64,000 nucleotides of DNA. Origin: Bog-532 sp963732345 (GTDB lineage: Bacteria > Actinomycetota > Actinomycetes > Streptosporangiales > Streptosporangiaceae). The stretch covers positions 310,001 through 374,000 of the forward strand of contig CAVSZI010000018.1 of NCBI GenBank assembly GCA_963732345.1. The letters are read 5' to 3'. Shown here one piece after another: positions 52,259 through 60,570 of the stretch (the stretch's first letter is position 1; each line of letters starts with the position of its first letter). The notes beneath the pieces were generated by a model. That model saw nothing but the letters and a program-made list of their open reading frames with translations, was not told the DNA's origin and ran no database searches. Both the position numbers and the translations under genes were made by a program.

Positions 52259-54429
52259 GCTGGCTGTTCGGAGCCGGGCTGATCCTGCTGGCCGTCGCCG
52301 CGGCGGCGGACCTGCTCGGTGTGCCGCGCCCCGGGCGGGGGCGCGTGAGCGGACTGCCGTACCTGCTCGGCGCCGCCGGCTGCGGATGCCTGGCCGCGGC
52401 CGGGGGAGCCGCGCTCGCCGGGAACACGGTCCGCCTGGGCACCGGCCGGCTGCTTGGCCAGGTCCTTCCCGGGCAGCAGGCGCTCGGGCTGTCCGCCGAC
52501 CGGCTGTCCGGGATGTTCCTCGTCATGGCGCTCGGCGCCGCCGTGCCCGTCTCGGTCGCGTTCGCCAGCTGGGCGGCACGGCCCGGCGCAGTCGGCCGGA
52601 GGGGCCTGGGCGCTGGCTACGCGCTGGCGGTTGGCTCGGTCGCGGTGTTCGTGACGGCCACCGACGCGTTCACCGCGCTGTTCGGATGGGAGTCGCTGAC
52701 CGTCGCGTTCTACCTGCTCGCCGGGTTCGAGCGCGGCCGGGCGGGCCGGGCGGGGGCGGCGCAGATAACGCTCGCGTTCGGCCAGATCAGCGGGGCCGCG
52801 CTGCTGGCCGGGCTGCTGCTCCTGGCCAGCGAATCGCACTCGATCGCGCTGGCCTCGTTCGCCCATGCGCCCGGCGGCGCGGCCCGGACCACCGCGCTGG
52901 TGCTGCTGCTCGGCGGGTTCGCGGTCAAGGCCGGCCTGGTGCCGTTCCAGGTGTGGCTGCCGCGCGGTTACGCCGCCGCGCCCGGACCGGCCCGGGCGGT
53001 CATGGCCGGAGTCTGCATCAACGTCGCGTTCTACGGGATGTGGCGGACGTTTGCCCTGCTCGGGCACCCGCCTGGCTGGCTGGCTGGGGTGCTGCTCCTG
53101 CTGGGCGGGTTCACCGCGCTGCTCGGCATCGCCCACGCCGCGGTGCAGAACCGGCTGCCAACGGTCATCGCCTATTCCAGCGTGGAGAACAGCGGGCTCA
53201 TCATCGTCGGCTTCGGCGTTGCCCTGACCGGCGCCGCCGTGCGGGACGAGCGGCTGGTCGCGGCGGGCCTGCTGGCCGCCACCTTGCAGATGATCGCGCA
53301 CACCGCGGCCAAGTCGCTGCTGTTCACGTCCAGTGCCGGCATCGAGGCGGTGGCGGGCGGCGACGACCTGGAGATGCTCCGCGGCATGGGGCGGCGGGCG
53401 CCGTGCAGCGGCACTGGGCTGGCCATTGGCTCGCTGACCCTGGCCGGGCTGCCACCGACCGCGGGGTTCGTATCGGAATGGTTCCTGCTCGAATCGCTGA
53501 TGCAGCAGTTCCGGGTGCCCGGGCTCGGTTACCGGCTGGTGCTCGCGCTGGCCGGGGCCGCGGTCGCGCTGACCGTGGGTTTCGCCGGGGTCACGTTCGT
53601 CCGCCTGGTCGGGCTCGTGGTCCTCGGCCCTCGCCGGCCGGCGGGGCCGTCCGGCGACTCCTGCCGCCGCGACTACGGCTGGGCCGGGCGGGCGGCCGTC
53701 GCCGTGCTCGCCGCGTGCCCGCTGGCGCTCGCCGCGGTGACCCCGCTGGAGATCCGGGTCATCGCGGCCGGGCTGTCGCCCGTCGTGCCGGGCGCTGTCA
53801 CGTTGGGGGCGCTGAAATCCCCGTGGGTCCTGCAGCCGGTGTTCGCCGGCTTTTCGATCCTGTCACCGTCCTGGCTGTGGATTGATATCCCCACCCTCGC
53901 CGTGCTGGTAGGGCTCTTCACCTGGGCCGTGTCCGGTCGGCGGATGCTGCGGGTGCGACGGGTTCCCGCGTGGCGTTCGGCGACGATCGGCGTCGAGGGG
54001 CCGGATTCCTACACCGCGTTCGGCTACGCCAATCCGACCCGCCGGGTGCTCGCCAACGTCCTGCACACCCGGTCCGAGGTGCGGGTGCTGACGGCCGAGC
54101 GGGACGCCGCGCCCGCGGACGACACGGGCGGAGCACTGGAAGCCGATGGTGGCCCCAACGTCATGCGGGGGGCCGCCGGGCCAGGCGGCGGCGCGGAGCC
54201 GGGGGGTGGTGCCGAAGAGCCGGGTGCGGCGGCCGGGGGGCCGCATCTCGGCTACACGTCTGACGTGATCGAGGTCGTGGAGACCTACCTGTACCGTCCC
54301 GCGTTCCGCCTCGTCGCGGTGACCGTCACGGCGGCGAAACGGCTTCAGTCCGGCCGCCTTGATGCCTACCTGCTGTACATGCTCATCGCGCTCATCGCCG
54401 TGATCGCCGTGGTCACCGCACTGGCCTGA
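52255..54429 (+). CDS. HyfB-like large membrane subunit
   Basis: 724 residues from GTG 52255, overlapping the previous stop. About 15 membrane segments. Antiporter residues are seen in LFGWESLTVAFYLLAGFERG, GGFAVKAGLVPFQVWLPRGY, and IAYSSVENSGLIIVGFGVAL. A soluble Gly/Ala/Pro-rich stretch precedes the last membrane helix (LYMLIALIAVIAVVTALA). It completes the membrane arm. Its place last in the operon differs from the hyfABCDEFG order. Confidence 0.92.
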   Translation: MSWLFGAGLILLAVAAAADLLGVPRPGRGRVSGLPYLLGAAGCGCLAAAGGAALAGNTVRLGTGRLLGQVLPGQQALGLSADRLSGMFLVMALGAAVPVSVAFASWAARPGAVGRRGLGAGYALAVGSVAVFVTATDAFTALFGWESLTVAFYLLAGFERGRAGRAGAAQITLAFGQISGAALLAGLLLLASESHSIALASFAHAPGGAARTTALVLLLGGFAVKAGLVPFQVWLPRGYAAAPGPARAVMAGVCINVAFYGMWRTFALLGHPPGWLAGVLLLLGGFTALLGIAHAAVQNRLPTVIAYSSVENSGLIIVGFGVALTGAAVRDERLVAAGLLAATLQMIAHTAAKSLLFTSSAGIEAVAGGDDLEMLRGMGRRAPCSGTGLAIGSLTLAGLPPTAGFVSEWFLLESLMQQFRVPGLGYRLVLALAGAAVALTVGFAGVTFVRLVGLVVLGPRRPAGPSGDSCRRDYGWAGRAAVAVLAACPLALAAVTPLEIRVIAAGLSPVVPGAVTLGALKSPWVLQPVFAGFSILSPSWLWIDIPTLAVLVGLFTWAVSGRRMLRVRRVPAWRSATIGVEGPDSYTAFGYANPTRRVLANVLHTRSEVRVLTAERDAAPADDTGGALEADGGPNVMRGAAGPGGGAEPGGGAEEPGAAAGGPHLGYTSDVIEVVETYLYRPAFRLVAVTVTAAKRLQSGRLDAYLLYMLIALIAVIAVVTALA

Positions 54430-54439
54430 GGCCCGGGGA

Positions 54440-55264
54440 TCACGCAGGTGATGCTCTGCGCAGCGGTGGGCACGACACGACACGAGTGGCGAGCAATTCA
54501 GCCGCCGTTCCGCCGTCTCCGGAGATCACAGGCTGGTGCCCCGGCCGGCCCGCCGCCAGCCGCACAAAACTGACCGGATCGGAATGCACCTCAGCGACCG
54601 GCTGGCCCGCACCGAGCGACCACCGGCCGCCCATGGGCCCGCTGAAGTCCAGGATCACTGCGGGCCGTGACCATGCGCACGCAAGGTCACGGATTACCTG
54701 CCGCGCGACTTCGCCGTCCTGGGCACCCACGCCCACCGGCCGCTGTGCGGCGATCGCGATATCCGTGCGGTGCATCCACGCCTCGCGGGGCATCAGCACG
54801 CGGATGAAGTAATCGATGGTGTTTTCCGGCGCCCCGCGTGCCGCCGGGAAGTAAATGCTCCCGCGCATGCGGTGCAGCGGCCCGGGAATGCGCTCCGCAG
54901 CCAGGGTCGCCTTGCGGCCCCAGTAGGCCAGTTCGGCCATCAGCTGCTCGGTGGAGCGCTCGGCACGGTCACGGATCTGTGCCGCGCTGCGGCCATCCCC
55001 GTCCGGGCCGGCCAGCCGCCGGGCCGCGTGGATCCGGCGGACCAGCCGGGTGGGCCGGGACAGCTCCTCGTTCTCGCTGATCATGTGCGCCACCACATCG
55101 CGGACGCTCCAGCCGGCGCAATCGGTCGGGCGCAGCCATTCGGCCGGGTCCAGATCACCGAGGAGCGCCTGTGTCCGCGATAGCTCACCGCGGACCATGC
55201 CGAGGGCGTGCAGTTCCGTCGGCCGGATGATCTCGCCCGCTCGGGCAGGCATGGTCGTGAACAC
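54440..55264 (-). CDS. Mycothiol-dependent DinB/maleylpyruvate isomerase-family protein
   Basis: 274 residues from GTG 55264, with GAGGAG upstream. The MDMPI N-terminal domain is clear: WLRPTDCAGWSVRDVVAHMI followed by SENEELSRP, with the metal histidine in VAHM and a later His in EAWMHRTDIAIAA. Family members act on mycothiol adducts or bind metals; the substrate is unknown. A fluoride riboswitch lies directly upstream. It is convergent with the HyfB-like gene. Confidence 0.85.
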   Translation of the reverse strand: MFTTMPARAGEIIRPTELHALGMVRGELSRTQALLGDLDPAEWLRPTDCAGWSVRDVVAHMISENEELSRPTRLVRRIHAARRLAGPDGDGRSAAQIRDRAERSTEQLMAELAYWGRKATLAAERIPGPLHRMRGSIYFPAARGAPENTIDYFIRVLMPREAWMHRTDIAIAAQRPVGVGAQDGEVARQVIRDLACAWSRPAVILDFSGPMGGRWSLGAGQPVAEVHSDPVSFVRLAAGRPGHQPVISGDGGTAAELLATRVVSCPPLRRASPA

Positions 55265-55301
55265 GATGGGGTCTCCTCGCCACGTCTTGGAGACACGCGG
55301 G

Positions 55302-55366
55302 AGAGGCCGTCAGCAGTAGCCCGACCGGAACGGGCTGCTGCGGTTTTGGCGAGCCTCATCGCCTGG
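55302..55366 (-). ncRNA. Fluoride riboswitch, minus strand, upstream of the DinB-family gene
   Basis: On the minus strand: GGCGATGAGGCTCGCC, AAAACC, a long stem GCAGCAGCCC..GGGCTACTGC, then TGACGGCCTCT. A6 55359, U7 55358, U38 55312, A40 55310 and U48 55302 are canonical, and the pseudoknot GAGGCT/GGCCTC is full. Downstream GTCTCC and GGAGAC form a hairpin that covers the GAGGAG site. It is back to back with the pyrophosphatase riboswitch. Confidence 0.87.
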
Positions 55367-55521
55367 TTCAACTGTGACGCGCCGCTGCGGTCAGCGTAAC
55401 CCGCGGCTCGTATTTTGCGCATCCCGCTTTCAGGTGAAATACGCGCATCCCGCTTTCAGGTGAAATAGCAGCGGCTCTGACCCCTGATCTTCTGGTCCGT
55501 TCCGGGGTAAAATCCTGTCCA

Positions 55522-55590
55522 GGCGATGAAGCCCGCCTCAACCGCCGCAGTGGCTGATGGCTTCTACCGGATAGGCGACCGGTGGAGGCA
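55522..55590 (+). ncRNA. Fluoride riboswitch upstream of inorganic pyrophosphatase
   Basis: P1 AGGCG/CGCCT, A6 U7 (55527-55528), pseudoknot GAAGCC/GGCTTC, AACC, stem GCC/GGC, TGATGGCTTCTACC. GCTTCTACCGG (55561-55571) pairs with CCGGTGGAGGC (55580-55590), identical to the MutS pair 2 platform. Pyrophosphatase is a textbook fluoride-inhibited enzyme and a known member of fluoride regulons. Confidence 0.92.
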
Positions 55591-55638
55591 TGTGTGCACA
55601 CCGATGTGACCACCCGGAACCGCATCCTGATTGTTAAC
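55591..55638 (+). CDS. 15-residue leader ORF before ppa
   Basis: ATG 55591 directly follows the sequestered GGTGGAGGC and encodes MCAHRCDHPEPHPDC, rich in Cys, His and Asp. Its stop is 27 bases before the ppa ATG, which has its own GAGGAGG. It may be a true leader peptide or a by-product of the riboswitch platform. Confidence 0.4.
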
Positions 55639-55665
55639 GCGCTACGTCCGGCCAGCTGAGGAGGC

Positions 55666-56184
55666 ATGGTGGAAGTTGAGGTGATCGTCGAGATCCCGCA
55701 GGGCTCACGGAACAAGTACGAGATGGATCACGAGACCGGCCGGATCCGGCTGGACCGGATGCTGTTCACCTCAACCCGCTATCCGCACGATTACGGCTTC
55801 ATCCCGGAGACGCTGGCCGAGGACGGCGATCCGCTGGACGCGATGGTGATGCTGGAAGAACCGACCTTTCCCGGCTGCCTGGTAACCGCCCGTCCCATCG
55901 GCCTGTTCTGGATGCATGACGAGCACGGCCCGGACGCAAAAGTGCTGACCGTTCCGGCCCAGGACCCCCGGTACGCCGGGCTGCAGGATCTGGGCGACGT
56001 TCCCCCGCACGTGACCGCCGAGATCGGGCATTTCTTCGACATCTACAAGGAACTGGAGCCGGGGAAGGACACCGACGTCCGGGGCTGGCAGGACCGTGCC
56101 ACGGCAATAGAAGTCATCAAGGCCGCCTTCCAGCGTGCTGGTAACCAGCCCGCGCCGATCGGTGCGGGGAAGCCCGCGAACTAA
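55666..56184 (+). CDS. ppa: Inorganic pyrophosphatase, family I
   Basis: Hydrolyses pyrophosphate to phosphate in the cytosol. 172 residues from ATG 55666, with GAGGAGG 4 bases upstream. The metal-binding signature is EDGDPLDAMVML. Other active-site blocks are VEIPQGSRNKYEMDHETG, YPHDYGFIPETLAEDG, and YKELEPGKDTDV. Fluoride inhibits this enzyme tightly with magnesium, so a fluoride-induced copy is expected to restore flux. A housekeeping copy may exist elsewhere. Confidence 0.95.
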   Translation: MVEVEVIVEIPQGSRNKYEMDHETGRIRLDRMLFTSTRYPHDYGFIPETLAEDGDPLDAMVMLEEPTFPGCLVTARPIGLFWMHDEHGPDAKVLTVPAQDPRYAGLQDLGDVPPHVTAEIGHFFDIYKELEPGKDTDVRGWQDRATAIEVIKAAFQRAGNQPAPIGAGKPAN

Positions 56185-56315
56185 CGGCACAGGACACCGG
56201 CGAGGCCCTGATCCACCCCCTGCTCCCTCCCCCGGGCCGCGGCGCCGAGACTTTTCGCCTACGGTATCGGCACGGCGGGGGGAAGGGTGCTACGAGCCAG
56301 GCCCCGGAAACGCGA

Positions 56316-56349
56316 ACCGGTCCCGGAGGTCTGTGCCTCCGGGACCGGT
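56316..56349. terminator. Perfect hairpin between convergent ppa and the acetate transporter gene
   Basis: ACCGGTCCCGGAGG and CCTCCGGGACCGGT form a 14-bp stem around TCTGTG. A 16-base direct repeat, CTGAACAGGTTACGAG, follows at about 56357-56389. It is probably a bidirectional terminator. Confidence 0.8.
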
Positions 56350-56397
56350 CGCCAAACTGAACAGGTTACGAGCTGAACAGGTTACGAGCTGGACGGG

Positions 56398-57060
56398 CTA
56401 GCCGATGAGCGGCCTGCCGACCGGCATTTTGATCCGGCCGCCAAGGCCATTGGTCACCCCGGCCGCCGAGGTGTACCAGGCCAAGAGCGCGGTGACGACG
56501 CCGACGTAACCGCCGGCCTTGATCGTTCCCGTGCCACCCGTGAAGAAGCCGATGAACAGGATGATCTCGGTGGCCTCCAGGAGGAGCAACGTCGCGAAGA
56601 TGGCCATGTTGGTCTGGGTGCTGATCAGCAGCATGTAGGTGTTGAAGATGGTCCAGGCCAGCAGGATCCAGCCGAGGTCCTTGACGCTTTGCGACGCGTA
56701 GAGAGCCTTGAGTACGGCGCTCGCAGGCGCGTTACGCTCGACCAGAACGACCCACAGCCCGAGGCCGATCCAGAAGCCGCCGTAGCTCCCGAATATGGTG
56801 GTGCCGAAGACATTCTTGTTGCGGAATTCCCACATGGCGGCCAGCAACTGGACGACGCCGCCGTAGGCAAAGGCGTACCCCAGCCAGGCCGTTCCCGTCG
56901 CCTTGGTCATCCATCCCGCGTTGGCGGCGGACAGCAGAAATGTGGTGAGGGCGAATGCGGCCAGGCCAAGGGGGGCCGGGTCGGCGATAGGCGCGGACGG
57001 GGCTTGCGCCGGCGTCGCGCGCTCACCTGCCCCAGTGATGCGATCGTCGTTGACGCTCAC
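56398..57060 (-). CDS. Acetate uptake transporter, GPR1/FUN34/YaaH (SatP) family
   Basis: 220 residues from GTG 57060, with ACAGGAGGATC upstream. Six membrane segments. Family signatures are ADPAPLGLAAFALTTFLLS and the later AAMWEFRNKNVFGTTIFGSY with GGFWIG. Members take up acetate or succinate with protons. It is divergent from the DUF1707 gene; the 57061-57431 gap should contain both promoters, and I see no other feature in it. Confidence 0.92.
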   Translation of the reverse strand: MSVNDDRITGAGERATPAQAPSAPIADPAPLGLAAFALTTFLLSAANAGWMTKATGTAWLGYAFAYGGVVQLLAAMWEFRNKNVFGTTIFGSYGGFWIGLGLWVVLVERNAPASAVLKALYASQSVKDLGWILLAWTIFNTYMLLISTQTNMAIFATLLLLEATEIILFIGFFTGGTGTIKAGGYVGVVTALLAWYTSAAGVTNGLGGRIKMPVGRPLIG

Positions 57061-57431
57061 GGTGATCCTCCTGTCAAGGAAGGCACGTCTGCTCACGCCG
57101 AACCCAACAGCCGTGCCGCGTTCCTTTTAGCGATCACTTGCGGAACAAGAGAACCACATGTGACCTGCCCTGAGGGTAACGCTCCGGACCTCGGTTCGGT
57201 ATACCCAGGTCTGGTGTTTTCCCGTCGCGCCGTCAAGCGGTTAACGGAGCGGGCTTCCGGTTCCTGGCCAGCGTCTGGCCCAGCCCGGACACGCGGACCT
57301 GGCTCGGGGCGGGCTGTCCTAAAGCGGCCGCGCCGCTTGGGCGGCCCGGCGGCCGGGTGCGCCCTGACGCGTCTTGGCGCAGCGGGTATGCTCAAACTGT
57401 TATCAGGGCTAGGCCACGGGAAGGCCCTTAT

Positions 57432-57896
57432 ATGACATCAGACGGTGCGATTCGCGCTTCCGACCACGACCGGGAAAGCGCGGTCGAGGTACTTCGGGAT
57501 GCGTACACTGCGGGCCGCCTGAACCTGGACGAGTTCGATGAGCGGACGACCGCCGCGTACGCGGCCAAGACCTGGGGCGATCTGCGCGACCTGACGTCCG
57601 ATCTGCCCGCCGAGCCCGCCCTGGGCGCCGACCTGCGGATGCCGGCGCCCAAGCCACTGGTCGACGTGCCGGTGCAGTACGGGTCCCGGCGGCCGCCGTT
57701 TATCCCCCTGCTGCCGATCGCCCTGGTCTGGCTGGTCGTCGCGGCCGCCGCGCACGCGTCCGCCGTGGTCATTCCCATCGTGCTGCTGTGCCTGCTGTCG
57801 GTGCGGATGGCCGGCTGGCGCCGCAGGCACCCGCCGAAGGACCGGGATCCGGGCCAAGGGCCCGGGCCGGGCCGGCGCGCGGACGACATCATCTAG
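57432..57896 (+). CDS. DUF1707 (SHOCT-like) membrane protein
   Basis: 154 residues from ATG 57432. The N-terminal DUF1707 motif is clear: IRASDHDRESAVEVLRDAYT then AGRLNLDEFDERTTAAYAA. One long or two short hydrophobic segments follow (PLLPIALVWLVVAAAAHASA, VVIPIVLLCLLSV), ending in a basic Pro-rich tail. DUF1707 proteins are common, poorly characterised actinobacterial membrane proteins. No strong ribosome site is visible, and leaderless expression is possible. Confidence 0.85.
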   Translation: MTSDGAIRASDHDRESAVEVLRDAYTAGRLNLDEFDERTTAAYAAKTWGDLRDLTSDLPAEPALGADLRMPAPKPLVDVPVQYGSRRPPFIPLLPIALVWLVVAAAAHASAVVIPIVLLCLLSVRMAGWRRRHPPKDRDPGQGPGPGRRADDII

Positions 57897-58107
57897 CGCC
57901 GCGCCGGGGGTAGATCCCCCGGATCCACCCCCGGATCTGCTGGGCGGTCCCGGAGATTCGAACGTGCGGCGGTCGCCAGCCGTGAAATCTAGTAACGTCG
58001 AGGTTTGGACCGACCATTGCCCCGCGGCCTGCGGGATGAAGGCCGGTACGCCTTGGTTGTGCGGCGCGGCGCGCGCAACCACCGTGGCGAGGAACTCGGG
58101 AGACCTG

Positions 58108-59718
58108 TTGGCTGATGTAACCGCTGAAGGCGGACGCGCGGGCGGCGCGGGCACGTCGGCGGACACGGCTTCTCAGGACGTACAGGAGGGGCCCGCAGAA
58201 CCGCCCGGTGCCGCGCCGGCCAGCCCGGTGACCCCCCCGGATACGGCCGGAGAGACAGCTGCCACCGAACGGGCCCCCCGCAGGGTCAGCCGCCTGCTGA
58301 GCGCCCACCGGCAGTTCGGCATCGTGATCGCCCTCGCCGCGGCGCTGCGCGTGGTCGTCATGCTGGGTTACCCGCCGATCCTGTGGTACAGCGACTCGTA
58401 CAGCTACATCTTCGATGCGGTGGCGAAGACCCCCGATATCGTCCGTTCGGATGGGTATCCGCTCTTCCTCTATCTTCTGCTGCCCTTCCATAGCCTCACC
58501 CTGATCGCCGCGCTGCAGGCTCTCATGGGCCTGGCCATGGGCGCCGCCATCTACGCGGTTTTGCGGCGGCGCGGGCTGCCGTGGTGGGGCGCGACACTGC
58601 CCGCCCTGCCCGTGCTGTTCGACGTGTTCGAGATGCAGATCGAGCACATGGTCATGTCCGACGTGCTGTTCATCTTCCTCGTCACCGTGGCCCTCGCCGC
58701 GCTGTGCTGGTCCGACCGCCCGCCGTTCCTGCTGTGCGCGGTCGCGGGACTGATGATCGGCTACGCGAGTGTCGTCCGGACGGTGGGGGAGCCACTGCTG
58801 GTCGTCCTCGTTGTCGGCCTGCTGCTGCGGCGGGTGGACTGGAAACGGACGGCGGTGCTGCTGGTGGCAGGCGTGCTGCCGATCGCCGGCTACATGGTCT
58901 GGTTCCACGGCTTTTACGGGCAGTACGCCCTCGACGCCTCCAGCGGCACCTTCCTCTACAGCCGGGTGAGCACCTTCGCCAAATGTTCCCAGATAACCCT
59001 GCCCGCCAGCCTGAAGGTCCTGTGTGACCCCACGCCGCCCGCGCAGCGGCCCGGCTCGCAGGAATACCTGTGGTCGGTCAGCACGCCGCTGTACAAGCTG
59101 AGCAAGGGGAACCAGTTCTCGCCGGCTGCCGACAGCATGGCGGGCAAATTCGCCCGGGCCGCGATCGAGTCCGAGCCGCTGGCGTACGCCAGGGCCGTGT
59201 TCAGCGACACCGCGCACACCTTCACCTGGGACCGCAGCCAGTCGGACCTGACCGGCTCCGGGCCATCGTTCCAGTTCGAGCCGGTGGTGGCGCCGGTGAC
59301 GGCCGATAAGACGCTGTGGTGGGTGCTGTACTACCCGCAGATCAAGTCCGCGCTGCTGCGTTACGCCGGCCCGAGCCTGGCCCAGCCCACGGTGACCAAA
59401 CCGTTCTCCAGCGTCATCCAGGCCTATCAGAAGGTCTTCTACCTCAGGGGCACGATGCTGGGGGTCATCCTGCTGCTCGGCGCGGCCGGCATCGTCGCGC
59501 GCTGGCGGCGGTGGGGCGGCCTGGCCCTGCTGCCGTGGGCCACCGCCGCGCTCCTCATCATCCTGCCGCCCATGACGGCCGGCTTCAGTTACCGGTACGT
59601 GCTGGCGGCCGTGCCAGTGGCCTGCCTCGCCGCCGGGCTGGCCCTGTCGCGAGAGCCCCGCGCCGCGCGGAAGGCGGCCCCGGCCCAAGCCGAGACCGCG
59701 ACCGCCGCGACCGACTGA
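58108..59718 (+). CDS. Polytopic membrane protein, GT-C glycosyltransferase-like
   Basis: About 536 residues if TTG 58108 is the start (GGGAG 6 bases upstream); the frame is open from 57964. A Pro/Ala-rich cytosolic N-terminus of about 60 residues precedes ten or more membrane segments. The first loop WYSDSYSYIFDAVAKTPDIV and then RSDGYPLFLYLLLPF resembles the acidic active-site loop of GT-C (GT39/PMT-type) enzymes. The substrate is unknown. It is monocistronic and convergent with pgl. Confidence 0.7.
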   Translation: MADVTAEGGRAGGAGTSADTASQDVQEGPAEPPGAAPASPVTPPDTAGETAATERAPRRVSRLLSAHRQFGIVIALAAALRVVVMLGYPPILWYSDSYSYIFDAVAKTPDIVRSDGYPLFLYLLLPFHSLTLIAALQALMGLAMGAAIYAVLRRRGLPWWGATLPALPVLFDVFEMQIEHMVMSDVLFIFLVTVALAALCWSDRPPFLLCAVAGLMIGYASVVRTVGEPLLVVLVVGLLLRRVDWKRTAVLLVAGVLPIAGYMVWFHGFYGQYALDASSGTFLYSRVSTFAKCSQITLPASLKVLCDPTPPAQRPGSQEYLWSVSTPLYKLSKGNQFSPAADSMAGKFARAAIESEPLAYARAVFSDTAHTFTWDRSQSDLTGSGPSFQFEPVVAPVTADKTLWWVLYYPQIKSALLRYAGPSLAQPTVTKPFSSVIQAYQKVFYLRGTMLGVILLLGAAGIVARWRRWGGLALLPWATAALLIILPPMTAGFSYRYVLAAVPVACLAAGLALSREPRAARKAAPAQAETATAATD

Positions 59719-59790
59719 ATCGCCGGCCCGGGTTCCAGGATCTGCCGTGGCCCGGCTCCGTCACTTCCCTGATCCGGGCGGCGGCGGGGC

Positions 59791-60570
59791 TCAGTGAGCG
59801 GCGGGGCGGCCGATCTCGGGCGGCACCTGGCTGGCCGCCTCCGCGTCGAGCAGGAACAGCGTGCGCCGCCGCCCCCGCGCGCCCGCGGCCGGGACCTGTA
59901 CCGGGCCGGCGTCGGACAGGGCCAGCGCGGCCGCGCCGGCCTTTTCCTCCCCGGCGGCCAGGATCCAGATTTCCCGGGCCGAGTTGATCGACGGCAGCGT
60001 CATCGTCAGCCGCGTCGGCGGGGGTTTCGGCGCTCCCCGGACCGCGACCACCGGCCGGTCGTCGTACAGCGCCGGCATCCCCGGGAACAGCGACGCGATG
60101 TGGCCCTCGGGGCCGATGCCCAGCAGCAGGACGTCAAACGAGGGCACCACGCCATGGTCTTCCGGCCGGGCCGCCTCGCAGAGCCACGCCGCGTAGCGGG
60201 CCGCCGCCGCCTCCGGGTTGCCGCCGTCCGGGCCGTCGGACGGCGGCATGGGGCGGACCCGCGCCGGATCGACATCGACGTGATCGAGCAGGGCGGCACG
60301 AGCCCCCGTCTCGTTCCGTTCCTTGTCCCCGGACGGCAGGAACCGCTCGTCCCCCCACCAGATGTCCACGTGCCGCCAGTCCACGGCGTCCCGGGCCGGG
60401 ATCGCCGCGAGCTCGGTGAGCACGGCGGTGCCGATCCCGCCGCCGGTGAGCACCAGCGAGGCGGTGTCCCGGGCCGCGACCGCGTCCACCAGCCGGGTGA
60501 CCAGCCGCGCCGCGACCGCCTTGGCCAGCAGCGGGGCGTCCCGGTGGACGATGACCTCCGGAGCGCTCAT
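59791..60570 (-). CDS. pgl: 6-phosphogluconolactonase
   Basis: Hydrolyses 6-phosphogluconolactone in the oxidative pentose phosphate pathway. 259 residues from ATG 60570. Family blocks are LVLTGGGIGTAVLTELA, DIWWGDERFLPSGDKERNE, and LLLGIGPEGHIASLFPG with the catalytic His. It overlaps opcA by 4 bases. The tal-zwf-opcA-pgl order is the conserved actinobacterial unit. Confidence 0.95.
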   Translation of the reverse strand: MSAPEVIVHRDAPLLAKAVAARLVTRLVDAVAARDTASLVLTGGGIGTAVLTELAAIPARDAVDWRHVDIWWGDERFLPSGDKERNETGARAALLDHVDVDPARVRPMPPSDGPDGGNPEAAAARYAAWLCEAARPEDHGVVPSFDVLLLGIGPEGHIASLFPGMPALYDDRPVVAVRGAPKPPPTRLTMTLPSINSAREIWILAAGEEKAGAAALALSDAGPVQVPAAGARGRRRTLFLLDAEAASQVPPEIGRPAAH

